Below are positions 43,909 to 53,437 of a DNA stretch of 64,000 bases, in pieces. The stretch's first letter is position 1; the number at the start of each line of letters is the position of its first letter. Below the pieces are notes generated by a model. The model worked only from the letters and a program-made list of their open reading frames with translations. It ran no database searches and was not told the DNA's origin. The stretch spans positions 3,780,501 to 3,844,500 of the forward strand of contig NZ_CP098023.1 of assembly GCF_030440425.1 (NCBI RefSeq). The letters run 5' to 3'. Made by a program: the position numbers and the translations under genes. Source of the DNA: Microbulbifer sp. MI-G. GTDB lineage: Bacteria > Pseudomonadota > Gammaproteobacteria > Pseudomonadales > Cellvibrionaceae.

Positions 43909-45213
43909 GTGAGTGACAATAACGGCTCCCTCAACTGGTTCCGCCACGCGGCACCCTATATCAATGATCTGCGCGGCCGCACCCTGGTGATCGGGTTGCC
44001 CGGCGATGCCCTTGCGCACGCCAATTTTCGCAACCTGGTGCACGACCTGGCACTGCTTGCCAGCCTCGGGGTACGTCTGGCCGTAGTCCACGGTGCCCGG
44101 GCGCAGATCAACCGCGCCCTGAGTGAACAGGGTATCGAGAGCCGCTTTCACGACGGCAATCGCATCACCGACCGGGACAGCCTGGAGGTGATCAAAGCGG
44201 CGGTGGGCAGGCTGCGCTTCGATATTGAGGCGGCATTTTCCCAGGGGTTACCCGACTCCCCCATGGCCCGTTCAGCCCTGAAAGTGGTCTCGGGCAATTT
44301 TGTCACCGCGCGTCCGAGCGGTGTGCTGGACGGCGTTGACCTGCGCTGGACCGGCACCGTCCGGCGCATGGAGGTCAACACACTGGAACAGGCCCTGCAC
44401 CAGGGTGCCCTGGTCCTGCTGTCCCCACTGGGCACCTCCCTCACCGGTGAGCTGTTCAATCTCAATTATCTGGATCTCGCCGCGGAGGCCGCACGGGTAC
44501 TGCGCGCCGAGAAACTGGTGCTGTTTCGCGCTCCGGCCCAGCTTGTGGTGGATGGCGAAGTGGTACACGAACTGAGTCTTGTGCAAGCCGAGCAGGTGGC
44601 CGCACGGGTGCACAGCGATACCCTGCGGTGCGCCATTCGCGCCTGTAATGCCGGCACTGCCCGCATCCACCTGCTCAGCTACTGCCAGAACGGCGCCCTG
44701 ATCCAGGAACTATTCCGCCGCGAGGGCGCCGGCACCATGATCTACCGGGACAGCTATGAAGTGGTTCGCCGGGCGCGTATCACCGATGTGGGGGGCATCC
44801 TCGGCCTGATCCGCCCCCTGGAAAAACAGGGAGTTCTGGTGCGCCGCTCGCGGGAAAAGCTCGAAGCGGAAATCGCGCATTTTACCCTGGTGGAGGTGGA
44901 TGGCACCCCGGTGGCCTGCGCCGCGCTCTATCCCATCAAGGACAACAGCAATTTCACGGGCGCGGCAGAAATCGCCTGTGTCGCCATCCACCCGGCATTT
45001 CGCGGTGGCGGGCGCGGCGCCAAGCTGATGCGCCATCTGGAACGCCAGGCACGTGCAGTCAATATCCGCGAACTCTATGTGCTCACCACCCAGACCGAGC
45101 ACTGGTTTATCGAGCAGGGCTTTACACAGGCCGACGTCGGCGCGTTGCCCGCTTCGCGCAAGTCCCTGTACAACCTGCAGCGCAACTCGCGGATTTTGTG
45201 CAAGCGCCTGTGA
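43909..45213 (+). CDS. argA: N-acetylglutamate synthase
   Basis: The 434-residue protein joins an amino-acid kinase domain (RTLVIGLPGDALAH, VHGARAQINRAL) to a C-terminal GNAT acetyltransferase domain (IACVAIHPAFRGGGRGAKLM and TTQTEHWFIEQGF). This is the classical ArgA form that starts arginine synthesis from glutamate and acetyl-CoA, with feedback by arginine through the kinase-like domain. The start is a GTG at 43909 with a weak ribosome-binding site. It follows argE by 87 bases. Confidence 0.95.
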   Translation: MSDNNGSLNWFRHAAPYINDLRGRTLVIGLPGDALAHANFRNLVHDLALLASLGVRLAVVHGARAQINRALSEQGIESRFHDGNRITDRDSLEVIKAAVGRLRFDIEAAFSQGLPDSPMARSALKVVSGNFVTARPSGVLDGVDLRWTGTVRRMEVNTLEQALHQGALVLLSPLGTSLTGELFNLNYLDLAAEAARVLRAEKLVLFRAPAQLVVDGEVVHELSLVQAEQVAARVHSDTLRCAIRACNAGTARIHLLSYCQNGALIQELFRREGAGTMIYRDSYEVVRRARITDVGGILGLIRPLEKQGVLVRRSREKLEAEIAHFTLVEVDGTPVACAALYPIKDNSNFTGAAEIACVAIHPAFRGGGRGAKLMRHLERQARAVNIRELYVLTTQTEHWFIEQGFTQADVGALPASRKSLYNLQRNSRILCKRL

Positions 45214-45354
45214 CAGGCAATCTCAACTGAGCGACAAAGCTCGAAATCCCTATCCTAGATGAAAGAAGATAAAATCGACTTATTGCAAAAATATCCCATT
45301 TAATCCCGCTTTTGTTAAACTGTCGCTCTGTTTTGCCCAGCTGGAACCTGCGTC

Positions 45355-47190
45355 ATGCCCGAATACCGATCCCGCACTTCCACCGCCGGCCGCAATATGG
45401 CCGGCGCCCGTGCCCTGTGGCGCGCCACCGGGATGAAAGATGAGGACTTTCACAAGCCCATCATCGCCATTGCCAACTCCTTTACTCAGTTTGTGCCCGG
45501 GCATGTGCACCTGAAGGATATGGGCCAACTGGTGGCAGAAGAAATTGCCCGGGCCGGGGGCGTGGCCAAGGAGTTCAACACCATCGCCGTGGACGACGGC
45601 ATCGCCATGGGCCACGACGGTATGCTGTACAGCCTGCCCAGCCGCGAAATCATCGCCGACTCGGTGGAATACATGGTCAATGCCCACTGCGCCGATGCCC
45701 TGGTGTGCATTTCCAACTGCGACAAGATCACACCGGGCATGCTGATGGCCGCCCTGCGCCTGAATATCCCGGCGATTTTTGTTTCCGGTGGCCCCATGGA
45801 AGCCGGCAAAACCAAACTGGCGGATCACAAGCTGGACCTGGTGGATGCCATGGTGATTGCGGCGACCGAAACGGCCACCGATGCCGAGGTCGAGGCCTAT
45901 GAACGCTCCGCCTGCCCCACCTGCGGCTCCTGTTCCGGCATGTTCACTGCCAACTCCATGAACTGCCTCACGGAGGCTTTGGGCCTGTCCCTGCCCGGCA
46001 ACGGCACCCTGCTGGCCACCCATGCGGATCGCCGGGAGCTGTTTCTGCGCGCGGGCCGTGAAATTGTTGCCCTGACCAAGCGCTACTACGAGCGGGGCGA
46101 CAAGCTCGCCCTGCCCCGCAGTATTGCCAATCCCGGCGCGTTCACCAATGCCATGGCGCTGGACATCGCCATGGGGGGCTCCACCAATACCATCCTGCAC
46201 CTGCTCGCCGCCGCCCGGGAAGGCGAGATTGACTTCACCCTGGCAGAGATCGACCGCCTTTCCCGCAAGGTGCCACAATTGTGCAAGGTGGCCCCCAACA
46301 CGCAAAAGTACCATATTGAGGACGTCCACCGCGCCGGCGGTGTGATGGCCATTCTCGGCCAGCTGGCATCGGCGGGGCTGATCGATACCGCACAACCCAC
46401 TGCCTATGGCAGCAGCTTGCAACAGGCGCTAGAGCAGTGGGACATCTCTCGCACCGACGACACAACCGTGCATGACTTCTACCGCGCCGGTCCCGCGGGA
46501 ATTGCCACCCAAATCGCCTTCAGCCAGAACTGCCGCTGGCAGACTCTGGATAGCGACCGTGTCGGTGGCTGTATTCGCTCGGTAGAACACGCCTATTCCG
46601 CCGAGGGCGGCCTGGCAGTGCTGTTCGGCAATCTGGCTCCCCACGGCTGTGTGGTAAAAACGTCCGGGGTGGATGAATCCCTCTGGCGGTTCGAGGGACC
46701 TGCCCATGTAGTCGAAAGCCAGGAGGCGGCGGTATCCCGGATTCTGGGCGGCCAAGTGCGCAAGGGCGAAGCCCTTATCCTGCGCTACGAGGGCCCCAAA
46801 GGCGGACCGGGTATGCAGGAAATGCTGTACCCCACCAGCTACCTGAAATCCCGCGGGCTGGGAGAACACTGTGCCCTGATTACAGACGGGCGGTTTTCCG
46901 GCGGTACCTCCGGTCTCTCTATCGGGCACGTGTCGCCGGAGGCCGCCTCCGGAGGCAATATTGCCCTGGTGCGTGACGGCGACCCCATCCGCATCGATAT
47001 TCCCGCGCGCAAAATTGAAGTGGTTATTACGGATACGGAACTCGAGAGGCGCCGGCAGGAAATGGCGCGCTTGGGGAAACGGGCCTGGCAGCCCGTGGAG
47101 GAGAGACCGAGAAAAGTCAGCAAGGCCCTGCGTGCCTACGCCATGCTGGCGACCAGCGCCGATCGCGGCGCTGTGCGGGAAATTGAATAA
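45355..47190 (+). CDS. ilvD: Dihydroxy-acid dehydratase
   Basis: The 611-residue protein has the IlvD/Edd signatures: [20 protein letters not shown] at the start, [15 protein letters not shown] and [18 protein letters not shown]. The Cys residues of these hold the iron-sulfur cluster. A C-terminal [20 protein letters not shown] is typical too. It makes the keto acids used by IlvE in branched-chain amino-acid synthesis. A 6-phosphogluconate dehydratase (Edd) is excluded by its closer IlvD start. The leader has no obvious attenuator. Confidence 0.95.
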   Translation: MPEYRSRTSTAGRNMAGARALWRATGMKDEDFHKPIIAIANSFTQFVPGHVHLKDMGQLVAEEIARAGGVAKEFNTIAVDDGIAMGHDGMLYSLPSREIIADSVEYMVNAHCADALVCISNCDKITPGMLMAALRLNIPAIFVSGGPMEAGKTKLADHKLDLVDAMVIAATETATDAEVEAYERSACPTCGSCSGMFTANSMNCLTEALGLSLPGNGTLLATHADRRELFLRAGREIVALTKRYYERGDKLALPRSIANPGAFTNAMALDIAMGGSTNTILHLLAAAREGEIDFTLAEIDRLSRKVPQLCKVAPNTQKYHIEDVHRAGGVMAILGQLASAGLIDTAQPTAYGSSLQQALEQWDISRTDDTTVHDFYRAGPAGIATQIAFSQNCRWQTLDSDRVGGCIRSVEHAYSAEGGLAVLFGNLAPHGCVVKTSGVDESLWRFEGPAHVVESQEAAVSRILGGQVRKGEALILRYEGPKGGPGMQEMLYPTSYLKSRGLGEHCALITDGRFSGGTSGLSIGHVSPEAASGGNIALVRDGDPIRIDIPARKIEVVITDTELERRRQEMARLGKRAWQPVEERPRKVSKALRAYAMLATSADRGAVREIE

Positions 47191-47212
47191 TGACAGGCAA
47201 AATACAGAAAAA

Positions 47213-47234
47213 GGCCCCGCCAGCGGGGCCGGTT
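47213..47234. terminator. Terminator between ilvD and tonB
   Basis: ggccccgc and gcggggcc form an 8-bp stem with a 2-base centre, flanked by an A-run and a ggtttt, so it serves both convergent genes. Confidence 0.75.
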
Positions 47235-47241
47235 TTCCCTT

Positions 47242-47886
47242 TTAGTCTGCCATTTTGTAGGTGATCCGATTGCGCACACCATAGCGCTCCACTGGCTCGC
47301 CATCCGCCATCTGGGGCTGGTATTTAAAACGCTCGGCGGCGGCCAGTGCCGAGCGGTTAAACACCCTGGTGGGGTTGCCGGCACTGTCGAACCCCCCCAC
47401 CACCCGGGCATCGCGCACCGCGCCTGTTTTGGTCACGGTGAATTCCACCACAACGTAACCTTCGATGCCCCTGCGCGCTGCCGCATTGGGATAGCGCGGT
47501 AAAGGTTTGTACACAGGCACGGGATCCCGCGTTACCGTCAGCGTCGTGTCACTGCTCGGGACAGGAGCCCTTATCGTAATCGCCGTACCCACCTCTGTGG
47601 GCGGTATTTCTTCAGGAGTTGTGGTTGGTTGCAGCGGTGGGATTTGCGGTTTTACCGGCGGTTCATCTTTTTGCGTGACGACTTTTTTGTCTTCAATATG
47701 CACCGGCTGGATTGACGGTAAACCATCCACCACCGGCGCCTCTAGATCACTGGCAATCAAACGGCTCATCAGAAAAATCAGCCCGAGAGTCATCATGGCC
47801 GCAAACGCAAGTCCTTTCGCATAACCGGCAAGTAGCTGAGGGGGAAAAAATACAGTGCTGGCAATTGGCGGGTAAGCTCTATCCAT
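47242..47886 (-). CDS. tonB: TonB-family energy transducer
   Basis: I choose ATG 47886 (214 residues), with GGAGAGG about 7 bases upstream. It has a membrane anchor (GLAFAAMMTLGLIFLMSRLI, about residues 23-42) and a Pro/Lys/Glu-rich spacer (KKVVTQKDEPPVKPQIPPL). The C-terminal TonB domain has PRYPNAAARRGIEGYVVVEF and ERFKYQPQM. It passes proton-motive energy to outer-membrane receptors such as the zinc receptor at 8278. No exbBD is adjacent. The function as one of several TonBs is likely, because a family paralogue role is common. Confidence 0.85.
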   Translation of the reverse strand: MDRAYPPIASTVFFPPQLLAGYAKGLAFAAMMTLGLIFLMSRLIASDLEAPVVDGLPSIQPVHIEDKKVVTQKDEPPVKPQIPPLQPTTTPEEIPPTEVGTAITIRAPVPSSDTTLTVTRDPVPVYKPLPRYPNAAARRGIEGYVVVEFTVTKTGAVRDARVVGGFDSAGNPTRVFNRSALAAAERFKYQPQMADGEPVERYGVRNRITYKMAD

Positions 47887-48594
47887 AACACCTCTCCTAT
47901 TATTGTTAGGGTGCGAAACCGGCATCCAGAGTGCCGAAAATGGAAAAAGCTGATCAGCTGATACTTATTATTAGCCTATTGCGGGCATTCAGTAAAGCCC
48001 TTTTATACAGAATTTTCACGTAATCATTGATTGTTCGTTCGTGTAACTATTCCAGAAGAATGGCGTCGCGATAGTTTCGGTGACTTCACAGCGCTGGCGC
48101 CGGGATGTCCGACTCAGAAAAATTTCAGCGTTAGAGGCCCCTGCCGGTTTCATGAGCCTCGGTCAATCAACCTGTGCACCATCGGGCAGACGATAAGTTC
48201 GAAACCCTGTAGCGCAGTTGCCAGGATTTGTAGGGCAAACCTACCGATCCTTACCAGGTGAACACCAGGGTGCACTTCTGACAGCCCTTCGCTGCAAAGG
48301 GCTGATACTGTCATACAGTTATTGGGCGAGATTATCAAAGGAAAAGCCATTTTTCACGGGCAAAGGGGGTTGGGCGGGCTCTCTCACAAAGATCCGGACA
48401 GGAAAAAATATTAGCTTTAAGGACACCTCTGAAAATTACTTATTAAGTGCCTCACTCCACCCTATTTCGGAAATTTCCGCGCATGAATATCGGGAAACGC
48501 TTAATTTTCAGGGTGCCCCGTATTCCTTGACCCTGTATTTTTTACTGTTCGATGGAGTTTGGCTGCAAAATTATTTCCAGACTACTTCCTGTGG
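47887..48594. other. 708-bp gene-poor region
   Basis: No frame has a recognisable protein. A plus-strand frame (48218-48679) overlaps pepB and looks like a shadow. A perfect 8-bp stem (cagccctt 48282-48289 / aagggctg 48297-48304) may be part of an RNA or a relic. The region is AT-richer than its neighbours, so it may be degraded sequence. Confidence 0.4.
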
Positions 48595-49884
48595 TCAGCT
48601 GTCCAACAGGAATCGTGCAATGGTACGCAGACCCTGGCCCTTGGCACCGGTTGCCCAGAGGGCATTGGCACTGGGCTGATAGGAACCGGACAAATCCATA
48701 TGCACCCAGTTGCGCCCCGCGTCCCGCACAAAGTGTGCGAGGAATGCCGCCGCGGTGGACGCGCCGGGGCTGCCATCTGCGCCGATATTGGCAATATCGG
48801 CAAAGCCGGAGGGTATCTGCTCCAGGTGCATAGGCTCCAGTGGCAAACGCCAGGCTTTTTCGTTTTCCCGCCCGGCGGCATCCAGAACCCGCTGTGCCAT
48901 GGCCGCCTCGAAGCTGAATACCGCATTGAACTCGCGCCCCACTGCCACCTTGGCAGCGCCGGTCAGGGTGGCGGCATCCAACAGCCAGCGCGGCTCTGCC
49001 TCGGAGGCCGCAATCAGGCCGTCGGCCAGCACCAGGCGCCCTTCCGCATCGGTATTGAGCACCTCAACCGCAACCCCATTTTTATACTGGATAATATCGC
49101 CCAGCTTATAAGCGTGGCCGGAAACCAGATTTTCGGCACAGCACAGATACAGTTTCACCCGCTTGTTCAGGCCGCGGGCAATGGCCAGGGCCAGACCACC
49201 GCTCACCATGGCCGCACCGCCCATGTCGGATTTCATGGTGGCCATATTGGCCGAGGGCTTGAGACTGTACCCACCGGAGTCGAAGGTAATCCCCTTGCCC
49301 ACCAGGCAGGTATCCACCGGCGCGGCGGCATCACCGCTGGGGTTGTAATCCAGCTGCAACATCACCGGTTCGCGCGCACTGCCACGACCCACACTGTGAA
49401 TACCCACAAACCCTTCGCGGAGCAAATCCTCACCGGCTATCATGTGGTAGCGCACAGCATCGGGCGCCAGTTTCTGCAGCATCTCCGCAGCGCTCTCCGC
49501 CAGAACCCTGGGGGAAACCCCATCCGGTGTGCCATTGGTGATCTCCCGCACCCAGCGCGCAGCGCTTTCACGGGCAGCCAGCTCTTTGCGCTCTCCGACA
49601 TCCTCGCTGCCCCAGTCAATTCTGTTGGCGGCTTTGGGGTTGAAATACCCCATCCAGAATGCCCAGCGCCGCTCGATATCCCAGCCCTCACCACTCAGAA
49701 CAACCGCGCTCACCCCCAGACCATCCAGGCGCCGCGCCGCGCGCTGCGCGGCAATTAACGCATCACCCTTGGCCGCGCCAATATGAATCCGTGCATCACT
49801 GCCATTAAAGCTGAGCAGTGCAGAGGTTCCCCAGGGTGCCCCCGCTGTACCTTCCACCAACTGAACACGCATTACCTTTGACAT
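48595..49884 (-). CDS. pepB: Aminopeptidase PepB (M17 leucyl aminopeptidase)
   Basis: The 429-residue protein is close to E. coli PepB (427). The catalytic domain has GKGITFDSGGYSLKPSANM (Lys and Asp ligands) and the M17 signature NTDAEGRLVLADGL, plus LDAATLTGAAKVAVG. It is a Mn2+/Zn2+-dependent cytosolic aminopeptidase that finishes peptide breakdown. The N-terminal domain is short as in PepB, not PepA. It stands alone here. Confidence 0.93.
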   Translation of the reverse strand: MSKVMRVQLVEGTAGAPWGTSALLSFNGSDARIHIGAAKGDALIAAQRAARRLDGLGVSAVVLSGEGWDIERRWAFWMGYFNPKAANRIDWGSEDVGERKELAARESAARWVREITNGTPDGVSPRVLAESAAEMLQKLAPDAVRYHMIAGEDLLREGFVGIHSVGRGSAREPVMLQLDYNPSGDAAAPVDTCLVGKGITFDSGGYSLKPSANMATMKSDMGGAAMVSGGLALAIARGLNKRVKLYLCCAENLVSGHAYKLGDIIQYKNGVAVEVLNTDAEGRLVLADGLIAASEAEPRWLLDAATLTGAAKVAVGREFNAVFSFEAAMAQRVLDAAGRENEKAWRLPLEPMHLEQIPSGFADIANIGADGSPGASTAAAFLAHFVRDAGRNWVHMDLSGSYQPSANALWATGAKGQGLRTIARFLLDS

Positions 49885-50148
49885 ACAACCCCTTTTTAAA
49901 ACTCATGTACCAACTTTTCTGTAATCCCAATCCATATTCTAACAATACAGCAAAAATACTCGACGGTTGCACCATCAACGGAGCGACCGATAAACTGGTG
50001 TATAAAAAGCAGAAACTTCAGGAAAAGAAAATCCCCCACAGCCCGCTGCGCAGACAGGCAGAGTCTTAGTGGGAGGTATTAATCAGCGCCCAAGCCACCG
50101 GCTGATCTGGCCGGCGTCACACCACATCTGCACGATTTGGACTTCCCC

Positions 50149-50514
50149 TTACCAATGCTTCAAGGCCCGATTCCAAAGATACAGGCAGCGGGCAAAACCG
50201 TTGTAGGCCTTGTTGAGGCACCAGCGCAGGCCGGGTATCCTGGATACCCGCGCCTTCCACTGCTCACCGGGCGAGTTTTCCCAGATGGCAATAAATGCCT
50301 CATTACCCACCCGCAACCTGCCCTCGGTATCCACCAGGTGCAGCCGTTCGCGCACAAACTCTAGATCCAGATTCAGCGCTTTTACCCTGTTGTTATCCAG
50401 ATGCACATCTTCCCAATCCACGGCGCACAGTGTGGATTTCCTTTTTTGCGCAGTGATACCCGCGTTGCACACCGGGCAGGCGGAGTTGTAGAGCACACGA
50501 ATCTTGTCGGCCAT
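50149..50514 (-). CDS. DCC-family (DUF393) thiol-disulfide-type protein
   Basis: From ATG 50514 (GTG at 50523 possible) it has about 121 residues. RVLYNSACPVCNAGI gives the CPVC thioredoxin-like motif of DUF393. The remaining family features are WEDVHLDNN, HLVDTEGRLRVGNEAFIAIW and a C-terminal AYNGFARCLYLWNR. Family members are thought to be thiol-active but are poorly studied. No ribosome-binding site is obvious. It is next to a cupin gene on the same strand. Confidence 0.85.
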   Translation of the reverse strand: MADKIRVLYNSACPVCNAGITAQKRKSTLCAVDWEDVHLDNNRVKALNLDLEFVRERLHLVDTEGRLRVGNEAFIAIWENSPGEQWKARVSRIPGLRWCLNKAYNGFARCLYLWNRALKHW

Positions 50515-50560
50515 CACGTTCACAGCAGGAGTTGGTTATTCACAGCAGCGGCCCTGTCAG

Positions 50561-51028
50561 TTATCGTGGATGGGTGATATCCCCCAGGTCCACCAGTTCC
50601 CAGGGCAGGCCCCGGTTGCGGTGCAGCCGTTTCCCTTTATTGGGGTAATCACAAATATCGTGGTCCAGGCGCTGGCCGACAACAATGCATACCAGCAGCT
50701 CGTCACCGGTATTTTTCATGGTGTGCGGCAGGCCACCCGCCGGATAGCCAATAAAATCCCCCTCGGCAACGGAGTATTGTTCCTCACCGATCTGGACCTC
50801 GGCTACCCCCTGCAAAATATACACACATTCGTCTTCAAATGTGTGGCGATGCAACTCGGTGGATTCACGCCCTGGTTCAATGGCAATCCTATGAAAGCCA
50901 AAACCGGTTATGCCGGTGTGGTCGCCAAGGGATTGATTCTGGCGCACCGCATTGGGGTTGAGAAAATGCACCTTGCACTCCGCGGCCATTTCCAGGATTT
51001 CCTGCTTCTTCAAAATCGACTTGTGCAT
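50561..51028 (-). CDS. Cupin-domain protein
   Basis: The 155-residue protein has the cupin metal motifs: ELHRHTFEDECVYILQGVAE (His, His, Glu) and a later GDFIGYPAGGLPHTMKNTG (His). The short N-terminal helix region precedes one double-stranded β-helix. The function (dioxygenase, isomerase or binding) is not readable. It is 46 bases upstream of the DCC gene and may share its transcript. Confidence 0.85.
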   Translation of the reverse strand: MHKSILKKQEILEMAAECKVHFLNPNAVRQNQSLGDHTGITGFGFHRIAIEPGRESTELHRHTFEDECVYILQGVAEVQIGEEQYSVAEGDFIGYPAGGLPHTMKNTGDELLVCIVVGQRLDHDICDYPNKGKRLHRNRGLPWELVDLGDITHPR

Positions 51029-51120
51029 ATTTTCTCCTTGTTAGCCGATGCCACAAAGCCATAGGGTATTGAGACGGTATTATCACCCCAAACTCTGTAC
51101 CGCAGAGGCTACCACACCAA

Positions 51121-52536
51121 TCAGGCCGGTCCGGATATCTCCATACTGTCGGTTAATCTCTTTATCTCGCGGGCGCGTCCCTCCTCTCCCATCCGTCGAT
51201 AGTAATTGACCAGGCGCACACCCAGCCTGGGTATCAGCGGGTGCTGTACGTTCTGCGAAGCCAGACGACACAAGAGCGCCTCCAGCCAGGGCCAGTCTGC
51301 CGCTTCAGCGGCACGACGCGCCAACAGCAGGCACACTTTGGCAGTGAGGGCGCGGGGATTTCTGGTTGCCTGCAAGTAGCGGCGGTAACCCGCCGCAAGC
51401 ACAGACACTGCGATGTCCGGGTTGGCCGCGAGGGCGAAAAGGGCGAAGTTGGCGCGGTGGAACGCCTCGCTGTCCGGGGTCATCGCGGTCAATTCAATCG
51501 TGCGTTCAATCAGCACCAGACTGTGCGGGTACTGTCGCACGGCCGCCGTGGCCGCAGCCGTCGCTTCGACCAGTTTGCCCTCTTCCTGGAAGCGGTCAAT
51601 CCGCGTCAGTGCACTCCTCTGCGGCGAGGGCAGGACACCCTCCCCCTCTTCCGGCAGGGCCTGTAACGGTGGGCGCCAGTAGAGCAGCAGCAGGGCCAGG
51701 GCAAACCCCGCCAGCAGTCCTCCAGTATGGGCCCAGTAGGCAATACCGGCATCGCCATAGAAATAGCCGAACAATTCCTTGCCCAGCCACAGGGGCAGCA
51801 CCAGCAGCGCCGGTGCACTGAATTCTCCGAATATAAAGCCGAAAGTGTAGAAAAAGCGCAGGCGCCGAACACCGTAGATGGCCACAAACATGCCAATAAC
51901 TGCCGATACGGCCCCGGAGGCGCCCACCATCGACACATGGCTGCCGGATTCCACCAGCATGTGCAAACCCGCCGCGGCCAGACCGCCAAGCAGGTAGAAC
52001 ACGAAAAACCAGCCTCCCCCCAGCGCCAGCTCCACCGACAGACCAAACAACAGCAGGAAGACCATATTGCCGATCAGGTGATCCCAGCTGCCGTGCAGGA
52101 ACATATGGCCGAGCAGCCCGGCAGGGTTGGGCTCCGCCGGCGTCAGACCCAGGGCCAGGCTGCTCATGTGGCCGCGCAGCTCGGCAAAACGCAAGCGCTG
52201 CTGCAGCCACAGGGTCTGGCCCTCCTCTTCCAGCCCGGGCAGCAACCAGCGGTGGAATTCCGGGTTCCACAACAGTTCGCGGTAGATAAACTCCTCTCCC
52301 TCCGCCCCCACCTGCAGGCGCCACTCGGGGTGTACCTCATCCACGTACACCAGAAAACGCTGCTCCTCCAACCCGGGCAGATCAGTGCTGAAATAGTATT
52401 CCTCGGCCTGGCGCCAGCGGGCCTTATCACCACTCTGATAACCGGCGAACACCACTAGATTGAGGAGAATCAACGCAAAACACACCAGAGGGGGGCGGCG
52501 CCAGTCCGGTTTGTTCTGAATGGGGATAATCAGCAC
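51121..52536 (-). CDS. Rhomboid-family intramembrane serine protease with C-terminal helical-repeat region
   Basis: I choose GTG 52536 (471 residues) with AAGGAA seven to eight bases upstream. The rhomboid core shows HMFLHGSWDHLIGNM, the catalytic Ser in GASGAVSAVIG and the catalytic His in AYWAHTGGLLAG. A ~115-residue acid-rich insertion (about 35-150) separates the first helix from the core. About 180 residues after the last helix form an α-helical, repeat-like (TPR-type) tail ending in YYRRMGEEGRAREI. Rhomboids cut membrane proteins in the lipid bilayer; the substrate here is unknown. Confidence 0.88.
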   Translation of the reverse strand: MLIIPIQNKPDWRRPPLVCFALILLNLVVFAGYQSGDKARWRQAEEYYFSTDLPGLEEQRFLVYVDEVHPEWRLQVGAEGEEFIYRELLWNPEFHRWLLPGLEEEGQTLWLQQRLRFAELRGHMSSLALGLTPAEPNPAGLLGHMFLHGSWDHLIGNMVFLLLFGLSVELALGGGWFFVFYLLGGLAAAGLHMLVESGSHVSMVGASGAVSAVIGMFVAIYGVRRLRFFYTFGFIFGEFSAPALLVLPLWLGKELFGYFYGDAGIAYWAHTGGLLAGFALALLLLYWRPPLQALPEEGEGVLPSPQRSALTRIDRFQEEGKLVEATAAATAAVRQYPHSLVLIERTIELTAMTPDSEAFHRANFALFALAANPDIAVSVLAAGYRRYLQATRNPRALTAKVCLLLARRAAEAADWPWLEALLCRLASQNVQHPLIPRLGVRLVNYYRRMGEEGRAREIKRLTDSMEISGPA

Positions 52537-52993
52537 GGGCGCTTCCTTATTGTTATTGCACGCACGCCCAGTCACAAACCGCGGCAATACGGATAACAGG
52601 AGTGGGACCATTATGGAGGCCAGCGCCGGGAAAATACTACGCCTGTCGGCTAAAACTCAATAGCTGTCGAATGCTATGGGCTATTGCTTTGTGATGCGCG
52701 TGTTTTCTGTTGTCAGCAACAGACCAACCGGGCACGGGCCACATCCGCTTTTCGCAGGTAACAGCGCCGCTTGCGGTGGGTTGTTGCCGACTCAGGAGAC
52801 CTGGCGCGGGGGAGGCGCTGGTCAGGTAATGCTGAGCCTGACGAACATCAGCAGGCTGGAAAAGCGTCCTAAGTCGGGCTCTGATTTGTGGTGATTCCCC
52901 TGCGAAAATCGACGGAGGTGGCGATTCAGGCCAGGGGAAGGTGTAGATAAGCCCCGCGCGGATTGCCAGGATGGTGGGATTGTCGGGTCTTTA
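52537..52993. other. 457-bp intergenic region before pilE's 3' end
   Basis: No frame in either strand is convincing. An inverted pair ttcccctg/caggggaa with a long loop lies near 52895-52942. I see no strong terminator after pilE on the minus strand. Confidence 0.4.
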
Positions 52994-53425
52994 TTACCAA
53001 CATTCAGTAATATTTGAGCCGGTGGCATCCCTCTTGCCTGCCTGATCCAGGCTTAGGGTTTTACAGCGCTTATCCCCTGCCTGGGGGGAACCCGACACCG
53101 CAGTTGCGGTAAGCACAAAGGTTGTAGGTGTCAGAACCCCGGCAATGGAATAATAGCCATGCTCGGAGTCAATTGTATTTCCATCACTAATCGCTCCAGC
53201 CACGGTGCAGGCATCATTATTGTAGGCACTGTAAGCCGTAAAGCAGCGCTGAAGCCGCTGTGCCACATCGTTCAGGACTACCTTGGCCTCTGTGCGATTG
53301 CTCTTTCGTACATGCTCCATATAGGAGGGATAGGCAAGGGCAGCGATAATACCAATAATGGCAACGACCACCATAACTTCTATCAGGGTAAAGCCCGAAT
53401 GCCCATAACCATTTAGTTTTTTCAT
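52994..53425 (-). CDS. pilE: Type IV minor pilin PilE
   Basis: The 143-residue prepilin has a class III signal: GYGHSG then FTLIEVMVVVAIIGIIAALA, cut after Gly11 with Glu5 in the mature chain. The C-terminal region carries the two Cys that form the pilin D-loop (near residues 120 and 142). It is the last gene of the fimU-pilVWXY1E operon, 12 bases after pilY1. It primes or caps pilus assembly together with the others. Confidence 0.9.
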   Translation of the reverse strand: MKKLNGYGHSGFTLIEVMVVVAIIGIIAALAYPSYMEHVRKSNRTEAKVVLNDVAQRLQRCFTAYSAYNNDACTVAGAISDGNTIDSEHGYYSIAGVLTPTTFVLTATAVSGSPQAGDKRCKTLSLDQAGKRDATGSNITECW

Positions 53426-53437
53426 GCTATTCCTACT

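Noticed and set aside
48218..48679. 153-residue plus-strand frame before and into pepB
   Set aside because: Its 3' part is antisense to pepB, and the 5' part has no ribosome-binding site or known motif.
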